From positions 124,001-188,000 of the forward strand of contig NZ_LMPU01000012.1 of the NCBI RefSeq assembly GCF_001423945.1: a stretch of 64,000 nt of DNA, in the 5' to 3' direction. Shown here in pieces: positions 1-8,538 of this stretch (position 1 is its first letter; every line of letters begins with the position of its first letter). Origin of the DNA: Pedobacter sp. Leaf194 (GTDB taxonomy: Bacteria; Bacteroidota; Bacteroidia; Sphingobacteriales; Sphingobacteriaceae). Under the pieces are notes generated by a model that saw only the letters and a list, made by a program, of their open reading frames with translations, made no database searches and had not been told where the DNA came from. Made by a program: the position numbers and the translations under genes.

Positions 1-757
1 AACAAAATCGGGATGTTTTGGTTCCACTTATTCTTCAACTGAGCACCACTACTTTTTGTTAATGGTCATGGAGAATAAAACAAGAAACGAGCATGAGGCA
101 CAGGATTTTTGCAATACCAGATTTTTCTCCGGTAAAATAACTATGCTTTCCCACAGCATGGAAACCATTCAATGCTGCATTGAAAAGAACAATCGCTTTT
201 TCATTTCCATATTAAATGCGGCTCAACACCTTTACAGTTCAAATGGAATCTTAAATGAAACTCCAAGTATCGCTTTTGATTCCTCACAGAATTTCGAGAA
301 AGCAAGCAAACATTATGCGCACAGAATTAAACTCGCTGCCGGTTTTTTGGAAGGTGCAGCAGATTGCTACAGTAATGAGCATTATGCGGTATGTCTGTTT
401 ATGACCCACCAGGTTATAGAACAATGCACGATAGCACTAATTCGCGTACACCTTGCCTATCGATCTGACATTCATCATTTAGGTCGGCAGCTTGATTTGT
501 GTAGCAGCTTTTCACCATTACCTTACGAAATGCTTAAGGCCACGGAGGAAGATCGCAGATTATTTGAAATCTTGTTAAAGAGCTACTCGCAGGCCAGGTA
601 TAATGACAAATTTGGCGTCCAGCAGGACGATGCAGATAAATTATTATCCAAAGCCTATGCTTTTGAAAAGCTAACCAGAAAATTGTGTGAAAACAAAATA
701 TCAGAATTTGAAAAGGCAGAAAATTTGGCAATGGAAAATAAAATATGTTTTGAATAA
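1..757 (+). CDS. MNT/HEPN domain protein, 5' partial
   Basis: The reading frame is open to the left edge (codons from base 2), so the gene starts outside the window; the first in-window candidates (TTG 56, ATG 62, ATG 68) are probably internal. The first ~90 residues (motifs STEHHYFLLMV and FFSGKITMLSHS) resemble the second half of a minimal nucleotidyltransferase domain. The rest is a helical HEPN-like domain: YAVCLFMTHQVIEQ, then ALIRVHLAYR, HHLGRQL and SQARYNDKF. Such MNT-HEPN fusions occur in Bacteroidota mobile islands, and the general MNT/HEPN class includes toxin-antitoxin pairs. A classical R-x4-6-H RNase motif is not evident, so RNase activity is not claimed. It precedes an unknown gene on the same strand by 162 bases. 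The HEPN call is fairly good; the NTase part is inference from a fragment. Confidence 0.6.
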   Translation, partial: TKSGCFGSTYSSTEHHYFLLMVMENKTRNEHEAQDFCNTRFFSGKITMLSHSMETIQCCIEKNNRFFISILNAAQHLYSSNGILNETPSIAFDSSQNFEKASKHYAHRIKLAAGFLEGAADCYSNEHYAVCLFMTHQVIEQCTIALIRVHLAYRSDIHHLGRQLDLCSSFSPLPYEMLKATEEDRRLFEILLKSYSQARYNDKFGVQQDDADKLLSKAYAFEKLTRKLCENKISEFEKAENLAMENKICFE

Positions 758-919
758 TTCAATTTAAGGATGTAGAAGACATATACAGGGTCAACTTGTC
801 ATCTATATTCAACTTTCACCCGTTTACCCACCACCAAGTATTCAGCCTGGCAAAAGTTTTATAATTGAGCTTATCTAACTACTTATCAACTAATTAAATT
901 CAAAATAAAAATAATTCTC

Positions 920-1507
920 ATGAGAACTAATTTAAGCAGACAAAAGAAAAATAGGATTATACTTCTTGATGATGAGGAGATAGTAATGCCGATCAAACCG
1001 ATAACAGCATTCTTCGATGCGGCATGGTTACCTGACCAACTTAAGATGTTGAAAAAATGGCGCAATGACGTTTCATTTGAGGCTAATCATCCGCTTAGAA
1101 GCAGCCCTTCCGACAGACTTTATGATTATGAACTTACCATGAAAGTCATTGAAGCTGCCTGGTTAGTTCGAAAAAAAACAATTGGAAAACTTGAGATTGA
1201 TAGTGGTGAGATTGATATCATTGTAAAATGGTGCATAAAACAAGAAAAGAAAGGAATGAGGGACTATCCAACTCACCTCGCTGCAGATGAAATAATAAAT
1301 CCCGTGAAAGTGTTAAGGAGAGTTTTTAAAACCTTTAAACTCCGCCATTACCATGCTATTTTGAAAAACTGGCTTTATGATTCATTAAGTCAAAAATATA
1401 TGGAAGATAGTTTATCGAAAGAAGAGATCATTGCTGTCTATGAAAACTTGGTTCGGTTGTTTGAAGCAATGTGGTTAATAAAGGAAAGGAATAAAGCAGG
1501 TGCCTGA
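920..1507 (+). CDS. hypothetical protein, 195 aa
   Basis: I do not recognise this protein. It starts at ATG 920 after an AT-rich leader and ends with a short basic tail. The sequence is soluble, rich in Trp, Lys and Glu, and predicted mostly helical. It has repeated hydrophobic/aromatic segments (FFDAAWLPDQLKMLKKW, VIEAAWLVRKK, LVRLFEAMWLIKER), and the AAWL/AMWL similarity hints at an internal repeat. There is no signal peptide or membrane segment. It follows the MNT/HEPN gene on the same strand by 162 bases and may be co-transcribed with it. It is a real-looking island gene of unknown role. Confidence 0.5.
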   Translation: MRTNLSRQKKNRIILLDDEEIVMPIKPITAFFDAAWLPDQLKMLKKWRNDVSFEANHPLRSSPSDRLYDYELTMKVIEAAWLVRKKTIGKLEIDSGEIDIIVKWCIKQEKKGMRDYPTHLAADEIINPVKVLRRVFKTFKLRHYHAILKNWLYDSLSQKYMEDSLSKEEIIAVYENLVRLFEAMWLIKERNKAGA

Positions 1508-1797
1508 ACCTGTCAATTATCTAGGAGCAGTCAATCCGGTAAAGGGTATTCGTATGCCACCAATCATTATCGGATATCTATCTACCTTTTAAAGGCTTTA
1601 AAAAGTAAATAATGACTTTTATTAAAAAATAAGATAATAAAAGGCAGGCAAAAATAAAAAGAAGAGAATAATTTTCGGGTGTACCTAAAAAAGGCTAAAC
1701 TTAAAGTTGTTTTCCAGTCTCCCAGCGATTTGAATTTTGGGACACTTCAATATTGTGTGTGATACGTGAGTGAGTAGTTGAAACTTAACTGCGGTTA
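1508..1797. other. intergenic gap between convergent genes, nothing recognised
   Basis: About 290 bases between two converging genes. It is AT-rich, with stops in all frames. No clear hairpin with a T-tract, no tRNA and no repeat was seen. Confidence 0.5.
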
Positions 1798-3492
1798 TTA
1801 AACCAAAACACCTTCCAGCTGTGGACTATATAAAATCCTGTTAATTTCTGCAATGATATAGTCTTTTTCTAAACCATAAATTTCACAAACCCGGAATACA
1901 GTTTGCCTGTATTTCGCAACGTTTTTATGACCATATGGATAAGTATCCAATAGTTTCTCACATTCAACAAATTGCAGAATGGCAAATTTTTGGTTTGAAA
2001 TCCGGATGGCAGCTTCTGCGGCTTCGAGGTGGGTGTCAAATACAATGTCCTTATCCAACAAATTGGTTAGATCGAGAAAGCTTTGCTGGTTTAAAAGCAC
2101 TAAGTAGAGTTCGAAAACCTGACGGTAATTTTTCTCCTCGCCACTGATTCTAACCAGGTATTTCACTATTTCAGGTAAAAACGTCCAGTTTTTTTGTGTC
2201 CCGTAAAAATTAGTTCGGGCATTGGAACTGCTCCCGGCAAAGCGGGATTGAAATCTAAAACAATCACAGTATAAGGCAATAATTTTGAATGCGTGCAAGG
2301 TTGTAGTTTGCATTCGGGTATCCAGGCTGTAGAAATATTTTCCGAATGTAATTTTAGCCTCCCAATAATGCAGTTGATCTTCTGGTTTAGCCACCTGATT
2401 AATAATGATCTCGGCAAATTCATAGCGGGTAAGGGCTGTCGCTTTATTTTCCAAAAACGCATCAAATTTTGCGAGCTGATCAATCGTTTCAATAAATAGT
2501 CCCCGCATGTATCTGCTGTAGGGTGCACCTTTTATCATCAGGTTCATTGCGTCAATTAAGTAAATCCGCGCCATAAGGCGCTGATCAAGTGTTTGGCAAA
2601 CCTGTGTGAGCAGCAGATGGAAGGTTAACAGCGATCGTCTTGCAGATTCAGTTCCATCATTTGCAAAATGTAGCTTGTCGGTACAGGTCAACAATATTGA
2701 CAAAGCGGCGTCAGGCCTTCTGTTATCTGAAAGGAACCCTGCATAATGTGTAACAAAATCTATATAGACTTTGCTATATAACTTGAAATCTTGGTCCAGC
2801 AGTTTGGTTACAATTTCATAGCCACGTTCTAAATGTTCCGATGCTTCGTTTAGTCTTTTTTCGGATGAGAATGCATGTGCGAGTAAGCAAAACAAATCTA
2901 TAAGCGAGAAGGCAAATTTTTCGTCCTCAAGCTCTTTATTGCTTGCCGCTAACAAATCCAGCGCCTCAGTACCATATCTGATAATTTCAGCCGAAACACC
3001 ATCCATTGCCAACTGTCCTTTTGAATGCAGGTAAACCAGCAAAGCGCGTAGCCATAGTTTATGCGTTGCTTTTTCAACGAGGTTTCTGAAGGCATCAAAT
3101 ACCGCTGATGCGTAAACTTGGATGTGACCAAAATCAGGAAATTTTTCTAAGGCAAATTCGGCCGCACAAAGGTAAGCCTCTAACGCGTTAGGCGCAGTAT
3201 TATGAATTGATCGTATAAGTTTGTCCGCCTCGTCAAATTTACCGCTGACGAGTGCACACTTATAAAGATTCAAACACAATTCAGCATATAAGGGTAAAAA
3301 TGCGCTTTCACTGATTTCTTTCAGGTTAATGTAATTGTAAACCGGATAAAGGTGTTCTTCTGCGTAAGTATATGATTCCAATTTTACCAGTTCAAACCCG
3401 GCCTGTAATTTTAAGAGCGCAAAGTGTCCGGCGATTGTAGCTTCTGGAGTAAAATGATCAAGAAGGGAATTTAACATCAGTAACCTATTCAT
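1798..3492 (-). CDS. helical-repeat (TPR-like) protein, partner of the STAND NTPase
   Basis: The frame can be extended to 3534, but the ATG at 3492 (MNRLLMLN) is the better start because it overlaps the stop of the upstream NTPase gene by 8 bases (ATGAATAG), typical of translational coupling. The product is about 564 residues, all-helical, with tandem ~35-40 residue units in which small residues, Tyr and Leu recur as in TPR/SEL-type repeats (for example AYLCAAEFALEK, ASEHLERGYEIV). No enzyme motif, signal peptide or membrane segment is seen. In STAND proteins, C-terminal TPR-like repeats usually act as the ligand sensor; here the NTPase lacks one, so this protein may supply it in trans. That is inference from gene order and fold type. 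Confidence 0.6.
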   Translation of the reverse strand: MNRLLMLNSLLDHFTPEATIAGHFALLKLQAGFELVKLESYTYAEEHLYPVYNYINLKEISESAFLPLYAELCLNLYKCALVSGKFDEADKLIRSIHNTAPNALEAYLCAAEFALEKFPDFGHIQVYASAVFDAFRNLVEKATHKLWLRALLVYLHSKGQLAMDGVSAEIIRYGTEALDLLAASNKELEDEKFAFSLIDLFCLLAHAFSSEKRLNEASEHLERGYEIVTKLLDQDFKLYSKVYIDFVTHYAGFLSDNRRPDAALSILLTCTDKLHFANDGTESARRSLLTFHLLLTQVCQTLDQRLMARIYLIDAMNLMIKGAPYSRYMRGLFIETIDQLAKFDAFLENKATALTRYEFAEIIINQVAKPEDQLHYWEAKITFGKYFYSLDTRMQTTTLHAFKIIALYCDCFRFQSRFAGSSSNARTNFYGTQKNWTFLPEIVKYLVRISGEEKNYRQVFELYLVLLNQQSFLDLTNLLDKDIVFDTHLEAAEAAIRISNQKFAILQFVECEKLLDTYPYGHKNVAKYRQTVFRVCEIYGLEKDYIIAEINRILYSPQLEGVLV

Positions 3493-5515
3493 CGAAACTG
3501 GATTCCTTTCTTGAATTAAATACGCGCTCGGCAATCGAATTGATGTCCTTCAGTGAAGGTTTCAATAAGAGTTTTGTGATGGTGCGGACGATAGCTGGCA
3601 TTGAGAAATAATTATTGTCAAATTGCAAAAAACCTTGCTCGACCAGCTCGACTAACTGGAGGTGGAAAGATTGATAACCATCATCATTTATATCCAGGTA
3701 CGCTGATATATCTTCCTGGGTAAATCGCTTATCTTTTAAAAAGTATATGTTCAGCAGGATATTCTGGCAGGGGATTGAAAGTTTGCTTAACCCAAATGCC
3801 TGGTTAATGTGCCACAGTATCTTGGCATTGTGGTCCAGGAATTCGATTGCATGCACATAACGGGATTCTTCGATTCCTTCATTATCGATAAGTTCATTAA
3901 AACTAGAAATACTCAACCGTCCGAAAGATTTTGAAATTGTCTTTGCCGCCAGTTCAATTAACAGCGGATGGTATTGCAGGTTTTCAAGTAGCAAGAACAA
4001 GGCTTGGAGTTGATTTTCTTCCGGTTTGTGCCAGTACGAAAAAATTTCAACCGCATCATCTTTCTCTAACCGTTGGACAGCTAGCCATTTATCAGTCGAG
4101 AATACAGCCCTTGAAACAATAATGGTATCCCAATGGGGAATAATATCCAACCGGTTCAGCTCCTGTTTAAATGCCCTAGAGAGGTTGTCAACAATGTATA
4201 GGTTTTTGCCCTTTATATTTCGTAATTCCTGCACGATAAGTTTGAATTTGATTTCCGGGGAATGGTTCTTGAAACCTTTTAGCTTAAGACCATTTAAAAT
4301 GAGGTTTTGATCGGAAATCAGAAGCTGTTTGAAGGATTCAAAAATACCTTTGGCACCTTCATTTTCAAACCCGGGCCCGCTTATCCAGAGGATATGATCG
4401 TAACTTGAGGCCACACTTTTCAGATAAGCTTCCAGGACCATCGTTTTTCCGACACCTGATGACCCGGACATCATTGTGGGCGAAGGCTTAGCAACCAATT
4501 GGTGTAAGGAACTAAGTTCAGCCTTGCGTCCCATGAACTTCAGACCGCTGAATGGGATATCGTTCAAATAATGCGGGTAACTTTTACCTTTGTTTGAAGA
4601 AACCGTGTGTCGTGTCAGGGTATCGATATGTTTAGAAATCACTTTGATCTCAGAATGCAAAGCAACCAGACTTCGCTGCATGGCACTGACACTTTTTAAA
4701 ATTGATGCCAGCCATAATTCAAATTTTTCAAGTGTTTTCGAGATGTTTTTGAATTCGTTGCCCATGTAATCCAGCTGAGCCTGTAAGGCACCCCTCAACA
4801 AGTCGGTGTCAATTTTGATATCTGAGAGCAAGCGGTTTTGAAAAGCAATCCTGGCTTTTTGGTGAGCGGGTTCCTTTAGGATGTCAGCAAATTTGAGAAC
4901 AAATACTTCCGTCCATTCATGTTGTGATCCATAAACGCTAAACCCTTTCCACAACATATCTTCTAAACCGTCGGGCAAGATTTCCCGGTTGAACCGCTTG
5001 TGGAGTTTTGTTAAAAGCTCTCCTTTCAACATCGAAGACATTTCCGTTCTGAATTTTAAGGTCTCATCTTTACTGCCCCCAAAGGCTGCGAGAAGAACAT
5101 GGATTTGCGCGTAAGCAACTCGTCCATCCAGTTCAGGGTGATCCTGGGAGAGTACATGGTTTTCGTGGAAAATGAAATCTGCAAATATTGCTGTCACGCC
5201 CTTTAAATCTATCCCGAAATAGTCGAAATCCGTATGGGTTCTGGCGTTGATATCTTCTCGACGAAGCTTATAAGCATAAAAAAGAAATTGGGTGGCAAAA
5301 TTTCGCGCTTCAATCACTGCTTTACCAAGGTCTTCATTTACTGGGAGCATATTTTCCTCTTTGGAAAACCCAAGTACATTATTGACCATAGGTTTTAAAT
5401 GGTCATCGTACAAAAGCGTTAGTTGTGCTTTGGCTTTGTCTTCGAAAGGTGCCTTGAGCATGGAAAGTGCCCAGGCTGAGACAGCAGTTAAGGCAGAGAC
5501 TTCTTCTATCCCCAT
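3485..5515 (-). CDS. STAND (NB-ARC-like) P-loop NTPase, 676 aa
   Basis: Residues 1-250 form a helical N-terminal domain I do not recognise; 255-300 is amphipathic and coiled-coil-like. From about 325 comes a STAND core: FMGRKAEL (a typical lead-in), Walker A GSSGVGKT at 351-358, Walker B NLYIVDN near 438-444, a sensor-like TIIVSRA, then ARC-like helices (KDDAVEIFSYW, YHPLLIELAAK) and a winged-helix-like segment to the C terminus. STAND NTPases are oligomerising switches used in bacterial immunity and regulation. No sensor repeat is fused at the C terminus; the next gene, overlapping by 8 bases, encodes one separately. ATG 5515 fits the upstream gap of 74 bases to the HEPN-like gene. The defence role is inferred from the family and the island context. 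Confidence 0.7.
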   Translation of the reverse strand: MGIEEVSALTAVSAWALSMLKAPFEDKAKAQLTLLYDDHLKPMVNNVLGFSKEENMLPVNEDLGKAVIEARNFATQFLFYAYKLRREDINARTHTDFDYFGIDLKGVTAIFADFIFHENHVLSQDHPELDGRVAYAQIHVLLAAFGGSKDETLKFRTEMSSMLKGELLTKLHKRFNREILPDGLEDMLWKGFSVYGSQHEWTEVFVLKFADILKEPAHQKARIAFQNRLLSDIKIDTDLLRGALQAQLDYMGNEFKNISKTLEKFELWLASILKSVSAMQRSLVALHSEIKVISKHIDTLTRHTVSSNKGKSYPHYLNDIPFSGLKFMGRKAELSSLHQLVAKPSPTMMSGSSGVGKTMVLEAYLKSVASSYDHILWISGPGFENEGAKGIFESFKQLLISDQNLILNGLKLKGFKNHSPEIKFKLIVQELRNIKGKNLYIVDNLSRAFKQELNRLDIIPHWDTIIVSRAVFSTDKWLAVQRLEKDDAVEIFSYWHKPEENQLQALFLLLENLQYHPLLIELAAKTISKSFGRLSISSFNELIDNEGIEESRYVHAIEFLDHNAKILWHINQAFGLSKLSIPCQNILLNIYFLKDKRFTQEDISAYLDINDDGYQSFHLQLVELVEQGFLQFDNNYFSMPAIVRTITKLLLKPSLKDINSIAERVFNSRKESSFDE

Positions 5516-5589
5516 TTAAATTACGTTTAATTTTAGATGGTTAAATGTAATTATTTTTTAACTAAGCATAACTATCTTTTCAGCTGTAG

Positions 5590-6006
5590 TCAGAATCCCC
5601 TCAGTCTGTTCAACAAAATCGCGAGCTGCTCATTTTCTTTAATAAATTCCTGAAGGTAATCCGAATCGATATGAAATTGTACCCCGGCCCTATTTTTTGT
5701 GGCGAGGATTCGTTCAACACCTGAAGTGATTTGAAAACTGTGGACGATCCGGTTTCTTTTGTTAACCAGATGTGCAAATAAGGTTGAAATTTCCTGACCG
5801 GATTTCTTCGTGATGGTTTGCTCGACCGGGTCTAACAATAACCCTGAGGTTAGGTCGAAGAGTTTTGACCAGTCATAATTTGAATGATTCAGTCTCAGAA
5901 TGTTTTCGATTATGAAAGCGTTATTGGCATTAAATACACAGATTGCTGCACCTAAAAGCGTGAGGTATTGTTCGCAGGGTAAGGCTTGCCGGGTGTTAGG
6001 TATCAT
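5590..6006 (-). CDS. HEPN-like small protein with R-x4-H motif, 138 aa
   Basis: A compact helical protein beginning MIPNTRQALP. It carries R84-x4-H89 in the segment NKRNRIVHSF, the spacing of the catalytic motif of HEPN ribonucleases. Proteins with this start and motif are familiar to me as conserved hypotheticals in Bacteroidota, but the RNase role is only inferred. ATG 6006 lies 6 bases after the stop of the zeta-toxin reading frame, so the two were probably translated together. The STAND gene follows 74 bases downstream. It could be a third toxin-antitoxin component, an abortive-infection RNase or a passenger. The frame is intact, unlike its neighbour. Confidence 0.55.
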   Translation of the reverse strand: MIPNTRQALPCEQYLTLLGAAICVFNANNAFIIENILRLNHSNYDWSKLFDLTSGLLLDPVEQTITKKSGQEISTLFAHLVNKRNRIVHSFQITSGVERILATKNRAGVQFHIDSDYLQEFIKENEQLAILLNRLRGF

Positions 6007-6012
6007 AATTGT

Positions 6013-6900
6013 TTAGTTTAATGGCGGATCCGTAGGTTCTGGTAACCCCGCCCTGAAAACATCCAATACTTCCTGAATGTCCTGATGGCTTGCTTTCCTT
6101 GCCACCATCTGTCGTATCAGAAACAGGATGTCATTATTAAAGTAACGTCCGTCATTGTCAGACCATTCTTTATCCCTTTCCGTGAGATAAGCGGCCATGG
6201 CCTCATCTGAATCCTCTGTAATCATGATCAGACCATTTTTCTTTCCCTTTACGTTTTGCCTGCCGGCACGGCCGAAGATGACGATTTTATCGAAAATTTT
6301 AGCAGCACATACGGTCTCTAGTGTGGTATGAACCTCCCTATATTTTTGATCATGTACGGTCTTGTCTACCAGACGGCCGAAGCCTTCTTTCACTTTCATG
6401 TCTTCGTATCAAATCCTTGTGCCAAGAAAACTCAGCTGCTCATTTACGGAGAGTACCAGCAAATAAACCTGATATCCTTTGGCCTTAATCTGCTTAATGG
6501 TGTCATTCATTCGCTGCCCGGAAGAGAAGGTAGTTTCAAGAATGAAATTTAATTTGTGGCCCTCACAATAGGCCCTCAATTCGTTATTCCAAGGTTGCGA
6601 GTAGTCGACGGTCAGCTCCGGGTAGAACTCTTCATGATTTTCCTTAATTTCTTCTGCTTTTGGGTGGTAATCCCGGTACTCATCAGCATTGCAGATAACG
6701 GCATTGCCTTTTAGCATTTTCAAAGCGGCAGTAGTCAATTCTGACTTTCCTGAACCGGGCTGACCTCCCAATATGATCGCTACCGGCTTTTCTTCGGCTT
6801 TAATGTTTTTTGTAAAGTCCCCGATGATAATCTCAGAAAGAATAGCCTTCTCCCTATCGCTCAGCCGGAATTTTTCCCGAAGTTCCTCCAGTTGATCCAT
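6013..6900 (-). pseudogene. zeta toxin (UDP-sugar/nucleotide kinase family), interrupted by in-frame TGA
   Basis: Two adjacent ORFs (6900-6409 and 6399-6013) lie in the same frame, separated only by TGA at 6411-6409. Read through, the segment is GTRI-stop-YEDMKVKEG, giving a protein of about 295 residues, the usual zeta size. Zeta features: Walker A GGQPGSGKS at 45-53, NADEYRDYHP at 71-80 containing the catalytic-type Asp and Arg, ILETTFSSG, and in the second half an FGRAG and GLIMI segment. Zeta toxins phosphorylate UDP-N-acetyl sugars or related substrates. The stop most simply arose by CGA (Arg) to TGA. The first part keeps Walker A but lacks the C-terminal third, so it is probably inactive. 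An antitoxin-like gene sits 26 bases upstream. A sequencing error or readthrough is possible. Confidence 0.75.
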
Positions 6901-6926
6901 GATTAGATCACTTCTAACCCATCGAA

Positions 6927-7232
6927 CTACTCAAGTATCTGATGCATGTTGTCTTTCGAATCAAAAACTTTAGGATCACGGCTCAACTCTACAAAGATGC
7001 TGCTAAGTGTCTTAAGTGAATCAATGCGGTTCTGATCGGGATGGTCCTTCATCCGCTCTTCGAGTTGCTTACGCGCGCTCTCTGTGATGAGGATATTTAA
7101 CGTATGCCTGGTGCTTTCTGTGAGTTTATACCAATTCAAAGAAGAAAAATTTGTAGATGTCCTTTGAACCTTAACTGCCCTTTTTCTGGTAAGTCCATTT
7201 GGTATAGTGATATGTTTCAGTATTTTTCCCAT
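6927..7232 (-). CDS. probable zeta antitoxin, 101 aa
   Basis: The frame is open from 7322, but ATG 7232 (MGKILKHITIP) is preferred because a near-consensus promoter lies at 7244-7275 inside the longer version. The product is small, Lys/Arg-rich at its N terminus (GLTRKRAVKVQ) and helical and acidic at its C terminus (ESARKQLEERMKDHPDQNRID). It is 26 bases upstream of the zeta toxin frame in the same direction, the usual antitoxin position. I do not recognise a named antitoxin family, so the call rests on size, position and partner. Being intact while the toxin is broken fits a system whose toxin was lost first. Confidence 0.55.
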   Translation of the reverse strand: MGKILKHITIPNGLTRKRAVKVQRTSTNFSSLNWYKLTESTRHTLNILITESARKQLEERMKDHPDQNRIDSLKTLSSIFVELSRDPKVFDSKDNMHQILE

Positions 7233-7243
7233 TTCTTTGATTT

Positions 7244-7275
7244 CAAATTTACGAAGAAATGACACAATAAACAAA
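7244..7275 (-). promoter_or_regulatory. Bacteroidota sigma-A type promoter for the antitoxin-zeta-HEPN operon
   Basis: On the minus strand, TTTG (7275-7272) is followed after exactly 20 bases by TAAATTTG (7251-7244). This matches the Bacteroidota -33/-7 consensus TTTG-N19/20-TANNTTTG. Transcription would begin around 7237, only a few bases before ATG 7232, which decides the antitoxin start. Confidence 0.6.
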
Positions 7276-7348
7276 AGCGGCGAACATTTAGTTTCTCTAA
7301 ATATATTTTCGTTCGGTAACAAAAAGACTTGCTATAACTTATGAAAGA

Positions 7349-7519
7349 ATGAACGCATCAGGGTTTAATCCAATAGCCGAACAGTTTGTAAAGCCCCGGG
7401 AGGCCGTCTTTGGGTTAGATGATAAATCAGTCGAAGCGAATGAATTTGATGATCTGGTAATCTTTAAGATGTGCTGTGGGATTCCTGTCCGTTTTCCTCG
7501 TGTGTTTGCACCTGCATGA
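7349..7519 (+). other. short ORF, possible truncated gene start
   Basis: ATG 7349 opens a 56-codon frame ending at TGA 7517-7519. The first ~41 residues (MNASGFNPIAEQ, REAVFGLDDKS, EFDDLVIFKM) look protein-like, acidic and natural. The last part runs antisense into the end of the broken HTH gene and looks random. It may be the 5' end of a gene cut off near 7470, or chance. It diverges from the antitoxin promoter. Confidence 0.2.
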
Positions 7520-8313
7520 TTTCGAACAGTGCTTTTAGTCGAAGGAAGCCTTGATGCTCGATCAGTAGGTAAATCCTGAAATGGATTTGGTCTGGTTTTT
7601 CACCGGGGATGCTAATCGAACGCAGCAAGCCGGCAGCGATCCAGTTTTCCAGGGTTTTGCCTTTCAGGTTGAAATAGTGGCTGAGATAGGCATCGGTGTA
7701 GAATTGTGTTTTATCATAAAAGATTTCTTTTGGGTAAAGGTTTTCATTCAATGCGCGCTCGCAGGACATGCATTTATAACCGTGTTCATCAAACCAAAGG
7801 GCTTTGCCGCTTCCTTTGATGCCGCAGAGCTGGCCGGGTTTCCTTTTTTCTGGATGGTAGCCTTCGGGATGCGTTTCGAGGATGAGCTGATCGTCGTAGT
7901 CTTCCAGTATCATGTCGGCATAAATGCCGGCTAAGACTTTGAGTAGTTTGCCTTCTTCTTCGCCGATGCCCATTTTCAAGGCGCAGGGTTTCCAGAGAAT
8001 CTTCAATTTTGAGCGTTTTGCCTCTGCTTTTGCGGGGATTGGGATTTCTTCGGTTTATTCCAGTTATTGGTTTTGCTGCCCGATTTTGTTTTGGGGCAGG
8101 TTTATTTTGCGGGAGGTCATTTGATGGGACGGTAAAATGATCCGTTCGGATATCGAAAAAATCACAGATGAATTGCAGGCTTTTGGTGCCGATGCCAGAT
8201 TTACCGGATTCAATTAGCCTGTATTGTCTTTCGCTGAGGCCGCAAAGCCGGGCGAATTGTTTGATGGAGAGTTTGTGCTACTGGCGGAGGTGATGGAGTT
8301 TTTTATGGATCAT
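7464..8313 (-). pseudogene. HTH (XRE-type) regulator-like gene, broken by TAG and a frameshift
   Basis: Reading from ATG 8313, the first 11 codons (MIHKKLHHLRQ) meet TAG at 8280-8278. The frame then continues with a clear XRE helix-turn-helix: HKLSIKQFARLCGLSERQY, RLIESGKSGIGT, QFICDFFDI. After a Pro/Lys/Asn/Arg-rich linker the reading shifts frame around 7985-7995 (SLETLRL in one frame, KMGIGEEEGKLLKVLAG in the other). It continues as a 170-residue domain with CMSCERAL, WFDEHGY and TLENWIAAGLLRS, and ends at 7464. CAG to TAG plus a one-base indel explains it. Only the distal part (TTG 8006 onward) is open as a long ORF. The distal domain's function is unknown to me. It is upstream of, and co-directional with, the antitoxin operon. 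Confidence 0.65.
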
Positions 8314-8538
8314 CTGCTTTGGCTTGTTGACTAAAAGGAGCGCAAAGGTGTTAAAGTAATGTTCTGGCAGGAAGTGAACTGAGTATTTTGGAATACTGGT
8401 CTAAAAAGAGATATCGAAACAAAATTATGTTTTACAGGTTCGAGAATTAAGCTAGTACATTGAATAAATCGTAGCCTGTAAGCATACAATTCAATCGCAA
8501 GAAGTCAAAAAGTTTGGGCGAAGTTTTTGAATTGGCAC

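Noticed and set aside
2166..2528. A 120-residue ORF in the helical-repeat gene
   Set aside because: Alternative frame of an intact gene, no support.
6013..8313. Stop-codon reassignment or suppression in the island
   Set aside because: TGA and TAG both act as normal stops in the many intact genes of the window; point mutations explain the few in-frame stops better.
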